Below are positions 56,643 to 64,000 of a stretch of 64,000 nucleotides of DNA, one piece after another. The stretch comes from Betaproteobacteria bacterium SCN2. GTDB taxonomy: Bacteria; Pseudomonadota; Gammaproteobacteria; Burkholderiales; Thiobacillaceae. Under the pieces are notes generated by a model, which saw only the letters and a program-made list of their open reading frames with translations, did no database searches and was not told the origin of the DNA. Position 1 is the stretch's first letter; the number at the start of each line of letters is the position of its first letter. The translations under genes were made by a program, and so were the position numbers. The stretch covers positions 124,001-188,000 of the forward strand of contig WBSG01000002.1 of assembly GCA_008923285.1 (NCBI GenBank), read 5' to 3'.

Positions 56643-59297
56643 TTACTGCTGGGTTTCCACCTGAACCAGCGGCTCGCTGGCCGCAGGCTGTCCGGTCGTG
56701 CGGCGGCGGCGTCCGGGTCCGTGCGAGCGCGGACCTGTTTCCTCTGCCACGGGAGTGGCTGCGGGTGCGCTGGTCTCAACCTGCATGAGTTCCGCTTGTG
56801 CCGGGGCGGCTGCCTGCGGCCGGCGGCGGGGACGACGGCGGCCATTCGATGCGCCGGCCTCGCTCTCGGCCGGCGCCGGGGCGGCGTTTTGTGTTTCCAC
56901 CTGGCTCAAGCCGGCTTCTCCGCCGAGAGTTTTCAGGATGTCCTCGGGCTTGGCGGTTACGCTTGCAGGCTGGCTCGGCTCGTCCGCACGGCTGGCTGCC
57001 GCTGCGGGTTCTGCCCGGGGAGCAGCCGGTTCTGCTGCGGGCACCGGCACAGGCGAGGCTGTGACCGCGGCCGGCGCAGGGGTTGCGACGGACTCGGCTG
57101 CGGATACCGCGACCGGGGCCGGCACGGGCTCGACAGCAACTGCAGAAACAGCCTGGGCAACCGAGGGGGCGGTCTCGGCCTGGGCGGCTGCCGGGGCCGG
57201 TTGTTGCGTGCGTTCGCCACGCTCGCCGCGTTCACCGCCGCGTCCGCCGCGACGGCGTCGGCTGCCGCCTTCGCGCGGCGCGGATTCGCCGTCCTGGACC
57301 GGCTGCTCGATCCTGGGCTGGCGCTGGGCATCGGCGGACGCGGCCTGTTCGGCTCTGGGCTGGCGCGGCGGCTTGGGCTGGCGCTGGGGTTTTTCCCGAG
57401 CTTCCTGCGGACGCGCTTCCGTGCCTTCGGTCTGTTCGCTGCGGCGTGCCTCGCGCGGCGGCCGGGCGGGGCGCTCGCGGCGTTCGCCACGCTCGCTGCT
57501 GCGTTCGCCGCGCTCACTGCGCTCACTGCGCTCACCGCCACGGTCACTGCGTTCGCGGCGGGCGCCGGGTTTGCGCGTTTCGCGCTTGGGCGCTTCCGGT
57601 GCCTGGACGGCCTGCTCGGGTTTTTTGAACCAGCCGAGGATGCGGCTGATGAGGCCGGAAGGCTCGGCAACCGCAACGGCAGCGGGCTGAGGGATCACCA
57701 CCGGTGCGGGCTGGGCCGGAGTGATGCCCTTGACCATGGCCTCAGGTGCGGCCGGCTTCTGCTCGTGTGCAGAAATGCCTGCCTCGACCTCGGGAATGGC
57801 GACCATCTTGTAGCTGGGCTCGATGATGCCTTCACGGTTGAGGTCTTCGTGCTTGATGCGCTCGACCGTGTAATGCGGCGTTTCCAGGTGGATGTTGGGG
57901 ATCAGCACCACGTTGATCTTGAAACGGGCTTCCAGGGCATGGATGTCCTGGCGCTTTTCGTTCAGCAGGAAGGTGGCGACTTCGACCGGCACTTGGGCGT
58001 GGATGGCGCCGGTGTTTTCCTTCATGGCCTCTTCCTGCAGGATGCGCAGGATGTGCAGGGCGGTGGACTCGGCGCCGCGGATGTGGCCGGTGCCGCTGCA
58101 GCGCGGGCAGGGCTGGTGGCTGGTTTCGCCGAGCGACGGTTGCAGGCGCTGGCGCGACAGTTCCATCAGGCCGAAGCGCGAGATTTTGCCCATCTGCACG
58201 CGGGCGCGATCGTGGTGCAGGGCATCGCGCAGGCGGTTTTCCACCTCGCGCTGGTTCTTTTGCGACTCCATGTCGATGAAGTCGATGACGATGAGTCCGC
58301 CGAGGTCACGCAAACGGGCCTGACGCGCGATTTCGTCGGCCGCTTCCAGGTTGGTGCGGTAGGCGGTTTCCTCGATGTCGCCGCCCTTGGTGGCGCGCGC
58401 CGAGTTGACGTCGATGGACACCAGCGCTTCGGTGTGGTCGATGACGATGGCGCCGCCGGATGGCAGGTTGACCTGGCGCGAGTAGGCGGACTCGATCTGA
58501 TGTTCGATCTGGAAACGCGAGAACAGCGGCACGTCGTCCTTGTACAGCTTCACGCGGTTGACGGTGCCGGGCATGACGTGGGCCATGAAGCCCTGCGCCT
58601 GTTCGAACACGTCTTCGGTATCGATGAGGATCTCGCCGATGTCGGGCTGGAAGTAGTCGCGGATGGCGCGGATGACCAGGGAGCTTTCCTGGTAGATGAG
58701 GAAGGCGCCGGACTGGCTGCTGGCGGCGCCGTCGATGGCTTTCCACAATTGCAGCAGGTAGTTGAGGTCCCACTGCAACTCTTCGGTGGTGCGGCCGATG
58801 CCGGCGGTACGGCCAATCAGGCTCATGCCGTCCGGCACTTCCAGGCCGGCCATGGCGTCCTTCAGCTCGTTGCGGTCTTCGCCCTCGATGCGGCGCGACA
58901 CGCCGCCGCCGCGCGGGTTGTTGGGCATCAGCACGAGGTAGCGGCCGGCCAGCGAAACGTAGGTGGTGAGCGCAGCGCCCTTGTTGCCGCGCTCGTCCTT
59001 TTCCACCTGCACGATGAGTTCCATGCCTTCGCGGATGAGGTCGCCGGGACGGCCGGAGCCCTTGACGCAGGAGCGGGCGATTTCCTTGAAAGGCAGAAAG
59101 CCGTGGCGCTCGCAGCCGTAATCGACGAAAGCCGCTTCCAGGCTGGGTTCGATGCGGGTGATGATGCCCTTGTAGATGTTGCTCTTGCGTTGCTCTTTTG
59201 CAGAGGATTCGATATCCAGGTCGATGAGCTTCTGTCCATCGACGATGGCCACCCGCAGTTCCTCTGCCTGGGTGGCGTTGAATAGCATGCGCTTCAT
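56643..59297 (-). CDS. rne: Ribonuclease E
   Basis: An 884-residue endoribonuclease and degradosome scaffold. The N-terminal catalytic part starts [21 protein letters not shown], with the S1 domain ([20 protein letters not shown]), the 5'-sensor, the metal-binding aspartates in [17 protein letters not shown] and [17 protein letters not shown], and the zinc link [12 protein letters not shown]. The C-terminal ~370 residues are low complexity. They contain stretches like [18 protein letters not shown] that are Arg/Glu-rich, a basic block beside [15 protein letters not shown] (an amphipathic membrane-binding helix), and Ala/Pro/Val repeats. It is divergent from rluC, the common order. Confidence 0.96.
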   Translation of the reverse strand: MKRMLFNATQAEELRVAIVDGQKLIDLDIESSAKEQRKSNIYKGIITRIEPSLEAAFVDYGCERHGFLPFKEIARSCVKGSGRPGDLIREGMELIVQVEKDERGNKGAALTTYVSLAGRYLVLMPNNPRGGGVSRRIEGEDRNELKDAMAGLEVPDGMSLIGRTAGIGRTTEELQWDLNYLLQLWKAIDGAASSQSGAFLIYQESSLVIRAIRDYFQPDIGEILIDTEDVFEQAQGFMAHVMPGTVNRVKLYKDDVPLFSRFQIEHQIESAYSRQVNLPSGGAIVIDHTEALVSIDVNSARATKGGDIEETAYRTNLEAADEIARQARLRDLGGLIVIDFIDMESQKNQREVENRLRDALHHDRARVQMGKISRFGLMELSRQRLQPSLGETSHQPCPRCSGTGHIRGAESTALHILRILQEEAMKENTGAIHAQVPVEVATFLLNEKRQDIHALEARFKINVVLIPNIHLETPHYTVERIKHEDLNREGIIEPSYKMVAIPEVEAGISAHEQKPAAPEAMVKGITPAQPAPVVIPQPAAVAVAEPSGLISRILGWFKKPEQAVQAPEAPKRETRKPGARRERSDRGGERSERSERGERSSERGERRERPARPPREARRSEQTEGTEARPQEAREKPQRQPKPPRQPRAEQAASADAQRQPRIEQPVQDGESAPREGGSRRRRGGRGGERGERGERTQQPAPAAAQAETAPSVAQAVSAVAVEPVPAPVAVSAAESVATPAPAAVTASPVPVPAAEPAAPRAEPAAAASRADEPSQPASVTAKPEDILKTLGGEAGLSQVETQNAAPAPAESEAGASNGRRRPRRRPQAAAPAQAELMQVETSAPAATPVAEETGPRSHGPGRRRRTTGQPAASEPLVQVETQQ

Positions 59298-59684
59298 GTT
59301 TTACTCCCGTGCGCACGCATACGGGACGGAAAAACCGTCAGGGTCTGTGAGGCCTGTAAATTGGGGTCAGCAGAACGGTCATCAAAGATAATTGAAAGGT
59401 TTTTCAGTCCGGTCAAAACGCCGCGGAGATTGCTCGACGCGGTCGTTGCTTCTTAGACCCGGCAAAGCGTGGCCGAGTCAGGCGTATGCGTAATGCACGT
59501 TACATTAAGTTAGTATCACCACTTTTTCCTTCACACCTTTTTGCGGGCGCCAGGCGCTGTGCTGATTGTTCAGGGCGCGGGCGCGAGAGGTCAGGATGCA
59601 AAGTGCCGGTGGGTGAAAACGACCGGTGAATTCGGGTTCGGTGGCGGGCTTGGCCCCCCAGGAACCAGCGCAGTATATAAAAAA
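59298..59684. other. Divergent leader region of rne and rluC
   Basis: This 387-bp gap must hold the long 5' leader of rne on the minus strand (in other proteobacteria a site of RNase E autoregulation) and the rluC promoter. Part of it (59500-59530) is AT-rich (ACGTTACATTAAGTTAGTAT), fitting a promoter. TATATAAAAAAA lies just before the rluC start. An open frame from 59541 into rluC has no support. I see no gene. Confidence 0.4.
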
Positions 59685-60641
59685 ATGAATGACTTAGGCA
59701 AAGTTTCGGTCAGGCGGGTGAAAGTGGACGAAGGTCATGAAGGCCAGCGCCTGGACAACTTCCTGCTCGGCCAACTCAAGGGCGTACCCAAGAGCCGCAT
59801 TTACAAGCTCGTGCGCGGGGGCGAGGTGCGGGTCAACGGCGGTCGCGCCGAGGCCAGCTACAAGCTGAAAGCCGGCGACGAGGTGCGCATTCCGCCGGTG
59901 CGGGTGGCCGAAAGCCTGCCCAAGCCGGCCGGCCTGCCCCGGGACGTGCCCCGTCTGGCGCCGCGCATCCTCTACCAGGACGAGTATCTGATCGTGCTCA
60001 ACAAGCCGGCCGGCATGGCGGTACATGGCGGCAGCGGCATTTCCAGGGGTGTGATCGAGCAACTGCGCCTGGAATTCCCCCAGCACCGCTTCATGGAACT
60101 GGCGCATCGACTGGACCGGGAAACCTCGGGCGTGCTGGTGGTGGCGCTGAAGCGCCGGGCGCTGGTCGCCTTGCACGAGATTTTCCGCCTGCACCGCATC
60201 GACAAGCGCTACCTGGTGCTGGCCACCGGGCGCTGGCGCGACGAACTGCGCAACGTCAAGCTGTCCTTGCGCAAGTTCGTCACCGCCGAGGGGGAAAGAA
60301 GGGTCAGCGTGGACGAGGGCGGGCAGACCGCGCACACGGTGTTCCGCCGCATGAAGACCTGGCCCGGCTTCGCCCTGTTGGAGGCGGAACTCAAGACTGG
60401 CCGCACCCATCAGATCCGCGTGCACCTGGCGTATTTGAAGCATCCCATCGCCGGCGACGACAAGTACGGCAATTTCCCGCTCAACAAGGAGCTGGCCGGC
60501 CAGGGCCTGAAACGCATGTTCCTGCATGCGGCGAAGCTCAGCTTCAACCATCCGATCAGCGGCGAGGCCTTGATTTTCGAGGCGCCGCTGCCAGATGACC
60601 TGCAACAGTTTTTGGACAGACTCGATGCCCCGGCAGTATGA
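59685..60641 (+). CDS. rluC: 23S rRNA pseudouridine synthase RluC
   Basis: A 318-residue enzyme that makes pseudouridine in 23S rRNA (positions 955, 2504 and 2580 in Escherichia coli). The S4 domain is at the N-terminus (GQRLDNFLLGQLKGVPKSRI, YKLVRGGEVRVNGGR). The catalytic aspartate is in LAHRLDRETSGVLVVALKR, and the RTHQIRVHLAYLKHPIAGDD motif follows. The ATG at 59685 gives MNDLGKVSVRRV. The 3' end overlaps the HAD phosphatase by 17 bp. Confidence 0.95.
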   Translation: MNDLGKVSVRRVKVDEGHEGQRLDNFLLGQLKGVPKSRIYKLVRGGEVRVNGGRAEASYKLKAGDEVRIPPVRVAESLPKPAGLPRDVPRLAPRILYQDEYLIVLNKPAGMAVHGGSGISRGVIEQLRLEFPQHRFMELAHRLDRETSGVLVVALKRRALVALHEIFRLHRIDKRYLVLATGRWRDELRNVKLSLRKFVTAEGERRVSVDEGGQTAHTVFRRMKTWPGFALLEAELKTGRTHQIRVHLAYLKHPIAGDDKYGNFPLNKELAGQGLKRMFLHAAKLSFNHPISGEALIFEAPLPDDLQQFLDRLDAPAV

Positions 60642-61281
60642 ACTCCTGATTTTCGACTGGGACGGCACCCTGATGGATTCGGCCGGCCATATCGTCGATT
60701 CCATCCAGCAGGCCTGCGCCGATCTCGGCATTCCGGTGCCGGGCGAGCGCGCCTGCCGCCAGATCATCGGCCTGGGCCTGCAGCAGGCCCTGCAGACCCT
60801 GCTGCCCGACTTGCCCGCAGGCGACTACCCGCGCCTCGTCGAGCGCTATCGCCACCATTATCTGGGGCGGGATGCCGAGATTCCGCTGTTTGCCGGGGTG
60901 CGGGAGGGCATACGCGAACTGCACGGCGCCGGCTTCATCCTCGCGGTGGCCACCGGCAAGAGCCTGAAAGGCCTGGAGCGTGCGCTCGATTACTCGCAGT
61001 TGCGACCTTATTTCTCGTCCACGCGCTGCGCCGACCAGACCCATTCCAAGCCGCACCCGGCCATGGTCGAGGAAATTCTCGACGAACTCCTGCTGGAGCG
61101 CCGCCAGGCGCTGGTAATCGGCGACACCAGCCATGACATGCTGATGGCGGCCAATGCCGGGGTGGACCGGCTCGGCGTGACTTACGGCGCCCACCTGCCC
61201 GAGGACCTGCATGGGCATGCGCCGGTCGCCGTGCTGGACAGCTTTCTGGACGTGAAAACGTGGCTGTTGGAGCGCACATGA
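60625..61281 (+). CDS. HAD-family phosphatase, Gph/PGP type
   Basis: A 218-residue haloacid-dehalogenase hydrolase. The nucleophile is in LIFDWDGTLMDS, the Thr/Ser motif in LAVATGKSLKGLERAL, and the acidic motif in ALVIGDTSHDMLMAANAG. The helical cap lies between the first two. Phosphoglycolate is the usual substrate of close relatives; here it is unproven. It overlaps rluC and the Rieske gene, so it belongs to a coupled operon. Confidence 0.9.
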   Translation: MPRQYELLIFDWDGTLMDSAGHIVDSIQQACADLGIPVPGERACRQIIGLGLQQALQTLLPDLPAGDYPRLVERYRHHYLGRDAEIPLFAGVREGIRELHGAGFILAVATGKSLKGLERALDYSQLRPYFSSTRCADQTHSKPHPAMVEEILDELLLERRQALVIGDTSHDMLMAANAGVDRLGVTYGAHLPEDLHGHAPVAVLDSFLDVKTWLLERT

Positions 61282-61637
61282 GCGAGGAGCGCGTGATCTG
61301 TGCTTCCGGCGATTTGCTCGACGGCGGCAAGGGGCTGCGTTTCATGGTTGACTGGCATGGGCGTCCGGTCCCGGCTTTCGTCATCCGCCACCAGGGCGTG
61401 GCGCATGCCTTCCTCAACCAGTGCGGCCACGTGCCGGTGGAACTGGACTGGCAGGAGGGCGATTTTTTCGATGCCGACGGCGTATACTTGATCTGTTCGA
61501 CACACGGCGCCCTGTACAGCCCGAAAGACGGCCGCTGCGTGAGCGGAAGGTGCAGCGGCAAGGGCCTGACCAGCCTGCCGGTGGAAGAGCGCGACAACCA
61601 AATCTGTTTAACTGAACATCGTCTGGCAAACACATGA
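61278..61637 (+). CDS. Rieske [2Fe-2S] protein
   Basis: A 119-residue small ferredoxin-type Rieske protein. The cluster ligands are in NQCGHVPVEL (Cys-x-His) and ICSTHGALYSP (Cys-x2-His). The spacing and length fit soluble Rieske ferredoxins. It could be an electron carrier or a subunit of a two-component oxygenase, but no oxygenase is near. The ATG at 61278 overlaps the HAD stop by four bases; the sppA start overlaps its own stop. Confidence 0.9.
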   Translation: MSEERVICASGDLLDGGKGLRFMVDWHGRPVPAFVIRHQGVAHAFLNQCGHVPVELDWQEGDFFDADGVYLICSTHGALYSPKDGRCVSGRCSGKGLTSLPVEERDNQICLTEHRLANT

Positions 61638-62572
61638 GCAACACGGACAACAACTGGGAACGGCAGGCGCTGGAAAAGGTGGCCCTGGCCGCAGTGCAGG
61701 AGCAGCGCAAGTCCCGGCAGTGGGGCATCTTCTTCAAGTCGCTCACCTTCCTTTACCTGTTCATCCTGCTGTTTGCTTTCATGGGCTGGATGGGGCAGAG
61801 CGAAAAAGTGCTTGGCAAGCACACTGCCCTGATCGACATGCAGGGGGTGATTTCCAGCGAGGAGGTCAGCGCCGACATGGTGGTCATGGGGCTGCAGTCG
61901 GCGTTCGAGGACAAGCGCACCCAAGGGGTGATCCTGCGCATCAACAGCCCGGGCGGCAGCCCGGTGCAGGCGGGGCAGATCCATGACGAGATCAAGCGCC
62001 TGCGTGCCAAGTATCCGGCCACGCCGCTGTACGTGGTCGTGGATGACATCTGCGCTTCCGGCGGCTATTACGTGGCCTCGGCGGCCGACAAGATCTTCGT
62101 CGACAAGGCCAGCATCGTCGGTTCCATCGGCGTGTTGATGGACGGCTTCGGCTTTACCAGGGCCATGGACAAGCTGGGCGTCGAGCGCCGCCTTCTTACC
62201 GCTGGCGAGAACAAGGGCTTCCTCGACCCATTCTCGCCGGCCGATCCAGAGCAGGAGGCCTACGCCAGGACCATGCTGGGCGAAATCCATCAGCAGTTCA
62301 TCGACGTGGTGCGCAAGGGCCGCGGCGACCGTCTCAAGGAAACCCCGGACATGTACAGCGGCCTGGTCTGGAGCGGCGCCAGGAGCATCGAACTGGGGCT
62401 GGCCGACGCCTACGGCAGCACCGACTATGTCGCGCGCGAGATCATCAAGGCCGAGAACATCATCGACTACACGCCGCGCGACGACCTCGCTTCGCGCCTC
62501 GCCGACAAGCTCGGCGTGGGCGTGGCCAAGGCGCTGAAGCCGCTGATCAGCGGCGAAACCACGCTTAGGTGA
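61634..62572 (+). CDS. sppA: S49 family signal peptide peptidase SppA
   Basis: A 312-residue membrane protease that degrades leftover signal peptides. One N-terminal membrane span (SLTFLYLFILLFAFMGWMG) precedes the fold. The nucleophile serine lies in VVDDICASGGYYVASAAD and the general-base lysine in AGENKGFLDPFSP. It is half-length compared with Escherichia coli SppA, the form common in other proteobacteria. It overlaps genes at both ends (ATGA, GTGA). Confidence 0.93.
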   Translation: MSNTDNNWERQALEKVALAAVQEQRKSRQWGIFFKSLTFLYLFILLFAFMGWMGQSEKVLGKHTALIDMQGVISSEEVSADMVVMGLQSAFEDKRTQGVILRINSPGGSPVQAGQIHDEIKRLRAKYPATPLYVVVDDICASGGYYVASAADKIFVDKASIVGSIGVLMDGFGFTRAMDKLGVERRLLTAGENKGFLDPFSPADPEQEAYARTMLGEIHQQFIDVVRKGRGDRLKETPDMYSGLVWSGARSIELGLADAYGSTDYVAREIIKAENIIDYTPRDDLASRLADKLGVGVAKALKPLISGETTLR

Positions 62573-62796
62573 ACGACGCAGCCTACCAGCCGATTTCCTG
62601 TGTCAGCCACGAACGGCTGGAATTCGCCGTGTTGAAACGGCAGTGGCTGAATATCAATGTGAAACAGGGCGAGCATGCCGGCCGCCACCGCCTGCTGCCG
62701 CTCGACGTCTATGCCCGCGAAGGCGTGGAATGGCTGGAGGCGCAGACCGATGCCGGCGAAAAACTCACCTTCAGGCTCGACTGGCTCTCGTTCTAA
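62569..62796 (+). CDS. rof: Rof (YaeO)-like Rho-binding protein
   Basis: A 75-residue protein with a GTG start that overlaps the sppA stop. MNDAAYQPISCVSHERLEFA and LNINVKQGEHAGRHRLLPLD resemble the start and core of Escherichia coli Rof (YaeO), which inhibits Rho-dependent termination. The acidic residues that contact Rho in Rof are only partly matched by eye. It ends the plus-strand chain and overlaps the 3' end of the methyltransferase gene by four bases. Confidence 0.7.
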   Translation: MNDAAYQPISCVSHERLEFAVLKRQWLNINVKQGEHAGRHRLLPLDVYAREGVEWLEAQTDAGEKLTFRLDWLSF

Positions 62797-63500
62797 ACCC
62801 CGATCCCGAACACCACCAGCCGGTCTTTCACCGTTTCGTCTTTTCCTCGCCAGGCTTTCGCGCTTTGCGTTCTGATGACCTGGCTGGGCAGGCTCAGGTC
62901 GGCACCCACGCTGATCAGCGTGTCCGGCGCCAGCGTGGCGGCCAGCGCTTGCAGCAGTACCGCGCTGCGATACGGCGTTTCGATGAACAGCTGGGTGGCT
63001 TTGTCCCTGCGCGCGGTTTTTTCCAGTTCGCGGATTTTCTGCGTGCGTTCCGGCTCCTTGGCGGGCAGGTAGCCGTGGAAGCAGAAGCGCTGTCCGCCCA
63101 GTCCCGAGCCCATCAGCGCAAGCAGGATGGAAGAGGGGCCGATGAGCGGTACGACCGGTATGTTCTCGCGGTGTGCGGCGCGCACCAGCTCGGCACCGGG
63201 GTCGGCGACCGCCGGGCAGCCGGCCTCGGACATCAGGCCCACATCCTTGCCGGCTTTCAGCGGCGCCAGCAGCGCCGTGATTTCATCGGCCTTGGTGTGC
63301 TCGTTCAGCTCGGCAATGCTCAATTCCTGAAGCGGCCGTGGGTGTCCCATGGCCTTGAGGTGCGCGCGCGCGGTCTTGGCGCGCTCGGCGACGAAATGTT
63401 CCAGCCGCCTGGCCGCGGCCAGGGTATCGGGCGGCAGGCAGATGTCCGGCGCGGCTGGTCCGAGCGGAACCGGGATCAGGTAGAGCGTGCCCGGACTCAT
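62793..63500 (-). CDS. RsmI-like SAM-dependent methyltransferase (tetrapyrrole-methylase fold)
   Basis: A 235-residue enzyme beginning GTLYLIPVPLGPAAPDICLP. The SAM-binding region is GLMSEAGCPAVADPGAELV, then PVVPLIGPSSILLALMGSGL; FIETPYRSAVLLQALA is typical of RsmI (16S rRNA 2'-O-ribose methylase). It is about 50 residues shorter than RsmI and the N-terminal motif is looser, so it is probably the paralogous group seen in betaproteobacteria. Its start overlaps the maf stop. Confidence 0.85.
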   Translation of the reverse strand: MSPGTLYLIPVPLGPAAPDICLPPDTLAAARRLEHFVAERAKTARAHLKAMGHPRPLQELSIAELNEHTKADEITALLAPLKAGKDVGLMSEAGCPAVADPGAELVRAAHRENIPVVPLIGPSSILLALMGSGLGGQRFCFHGYLPAKEPERTQKIRELEKTARRDKATQLFIETPYRSAVLLQALAATLAPDTLISVGADLSLPSQVIRTQSAKAWRGKDETVKDRLVVFGIGV

Positions 63501-64000
63501 TTGAGGACGTCGACATCCTCGTTCATGAGCATTTCCGTCAGGGCGATCAGCGGCAGGCCGATCAGCGCGGTGGGGTCGGTGGTTTCCATGCGCTCCATGA
63601 GGGCGATGCCGAGCGACTCGCTCTTGGCCGAGCCGGCGCAGTCATAGGGCTCTTCCTTCTTCAGGTAGGACGCGATCTGCGCATCGCTGAGGTTGCGGAT
63701 ATAAACCACGGTCTGCACGTCGCGCGTCTGCAGGTGCATCTTGCCGCTGTTGAGCAGGGTCAGCGCGGTGTGGAAAACCATGGACTTGCCCGACATCTTC
63801 TTCAGCTGGGCGAAGGCGTTGTCGTAATTGCCGGGCTTGCCGAGCTGCTCCTCATCCAGCATCAATACCTGGTCGGAGCCGATGATGAGCGCGTCCGGAT
63901 ACTGCTGGGCGACGGCCTGGGCCTTCAGCACCGACAGCCGGAAGGCGGTCTTCGCAGGCGACTCGCCAGGCAGCGGGGTTTCGTCCACGTCCGGTGCGGC
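63497..64000 (-). CDS. Maf-family nucleoside triphosphate pyrophosphatase, N-terminus outside window
   Basis: The visible 168 residues read leftwards from the window edge. ALIIGSDQVLMLDEEQLGKP holds the catalytic aspartate region (GSDQV), with SGKSMVFHTALTLL and EEPYDCAGSAKSESLGIALM, which are typical of the YceF branch (7-methyl-GTP pyrophosphatase). About 25-30 N-terminal residues including the SxSPRR motif should lie beyond 64000. It overlaps the methyltransferase start by four bases (ATGA). Confidence 0.88.
   Translation of the reverse strand, partial: AAPDVDETPLPGESPAKTAFRLSVLKAQAVAQQYPDALIIGSDQVLMLDEEQLGKPGNYDNAFAQLKKMSGKSMVFHTALTLLNSGKMHLQTRDVQTVVYIRNLSDAQIASYLKKEEPYDCAGSAKSESLGIALMERMETTDPTALIGLPLIALTEMLMNEDVDVLK

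Overview
The window is a high-GC bacterial chromosome segment, almost certainly from a betaproteobacterium (Rhodocyclales or Nitrosomonadales-like). The evidence is gene content and order: bcp/PhoH-like, trxB/smr, ftsK-lolA-rarA-serS, clpS-clpA, rne divergent from rluC, and a rluC/HAD/Rieske/SppA/Rof chain. No rRNA or species-level marker is present, so the genus is not fixed.

Layout. 1-14.2 kb is housekeeping: peroxiredoxin, DsrE-like lipoprotein, Smr protein, thioredoxin reductase, FtsK, LolA, RarA, SerRS, MltF, tRNA-Ser(CGA) and ClpS/ClpA. 14.2-20.2 kb holds a candidate antisense-strand structured RNA, an EAL-CBS-GGDEF c-di-GMP protein, the complete dTDP-L-rhamnose operon rfbBACD and tRNA-Asn(GTT). 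20.2-32.1 kb is an accessory island. It starts with a four-gene mobile module: a small primase-like protein and the three gamma-mobile-trio proteins GmtY, GmtZ and GmtX. Debris follows: a LacI regulator without its DNA-binding head, a phage-like zinc-finger protein, a cupin divergent from a LysR regulator, an orphan hypothetical, ~130-bp repeats, and broken fumA, fumC and aroE ends, finishing with an intact amidohydrolase.

32.1-42.7 kb resumes a host-like region. A phosphate-type porin lies behind a Pho-box-like repeat, followed by a choice-of-anchor I beta-propeller protein. A surface-polysaccharide or modification cluster comes next: fucosyltransferase-like, PqqD-like, HprK-like kinase, two GT2, a PF14907 nucleotidyltransferase, a GT4 and a lipoprotein. 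42.7-51.1 kb, all on the minus strand, is a C2/C3 hydroxy-acid module: TRAP transporter DctPQM, tartronate semialdehyde reductase, a 2-hydroxyacid dehydrogenase and malate synthase G. Together these could import a small organic acid and route glyoxylate, hydroxypyruvate or tartronate semialdehyde to malate and glycerate. 51.2-64 kb is housekeeping again: a Y-family polymerase, aspartate aminotransferase, UvrB, a low-molecular-weight phosphatase, RNase E, RluC, a HAD phosphatase, a Rieske protein, SppA, a Rof-like protein, an RsmI-type methyltransferase and Maf (cut by the window edge).

Four intergenic, long inverted repeats of one purine-arm/pyrimidine-arm style (about 2.0, 8.1, 46.0 and 52.6 kb) form a dispersed family. 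The points most worth following are the candidate RNA at 14.2-14.3 kb, the Gmt trio with its small partner, the repeat/fumA junction at 29.2-30.4 kb, the 37-codon relic overlapping rfbB, and the TRAP permease with a long acidic proline-rich insert.
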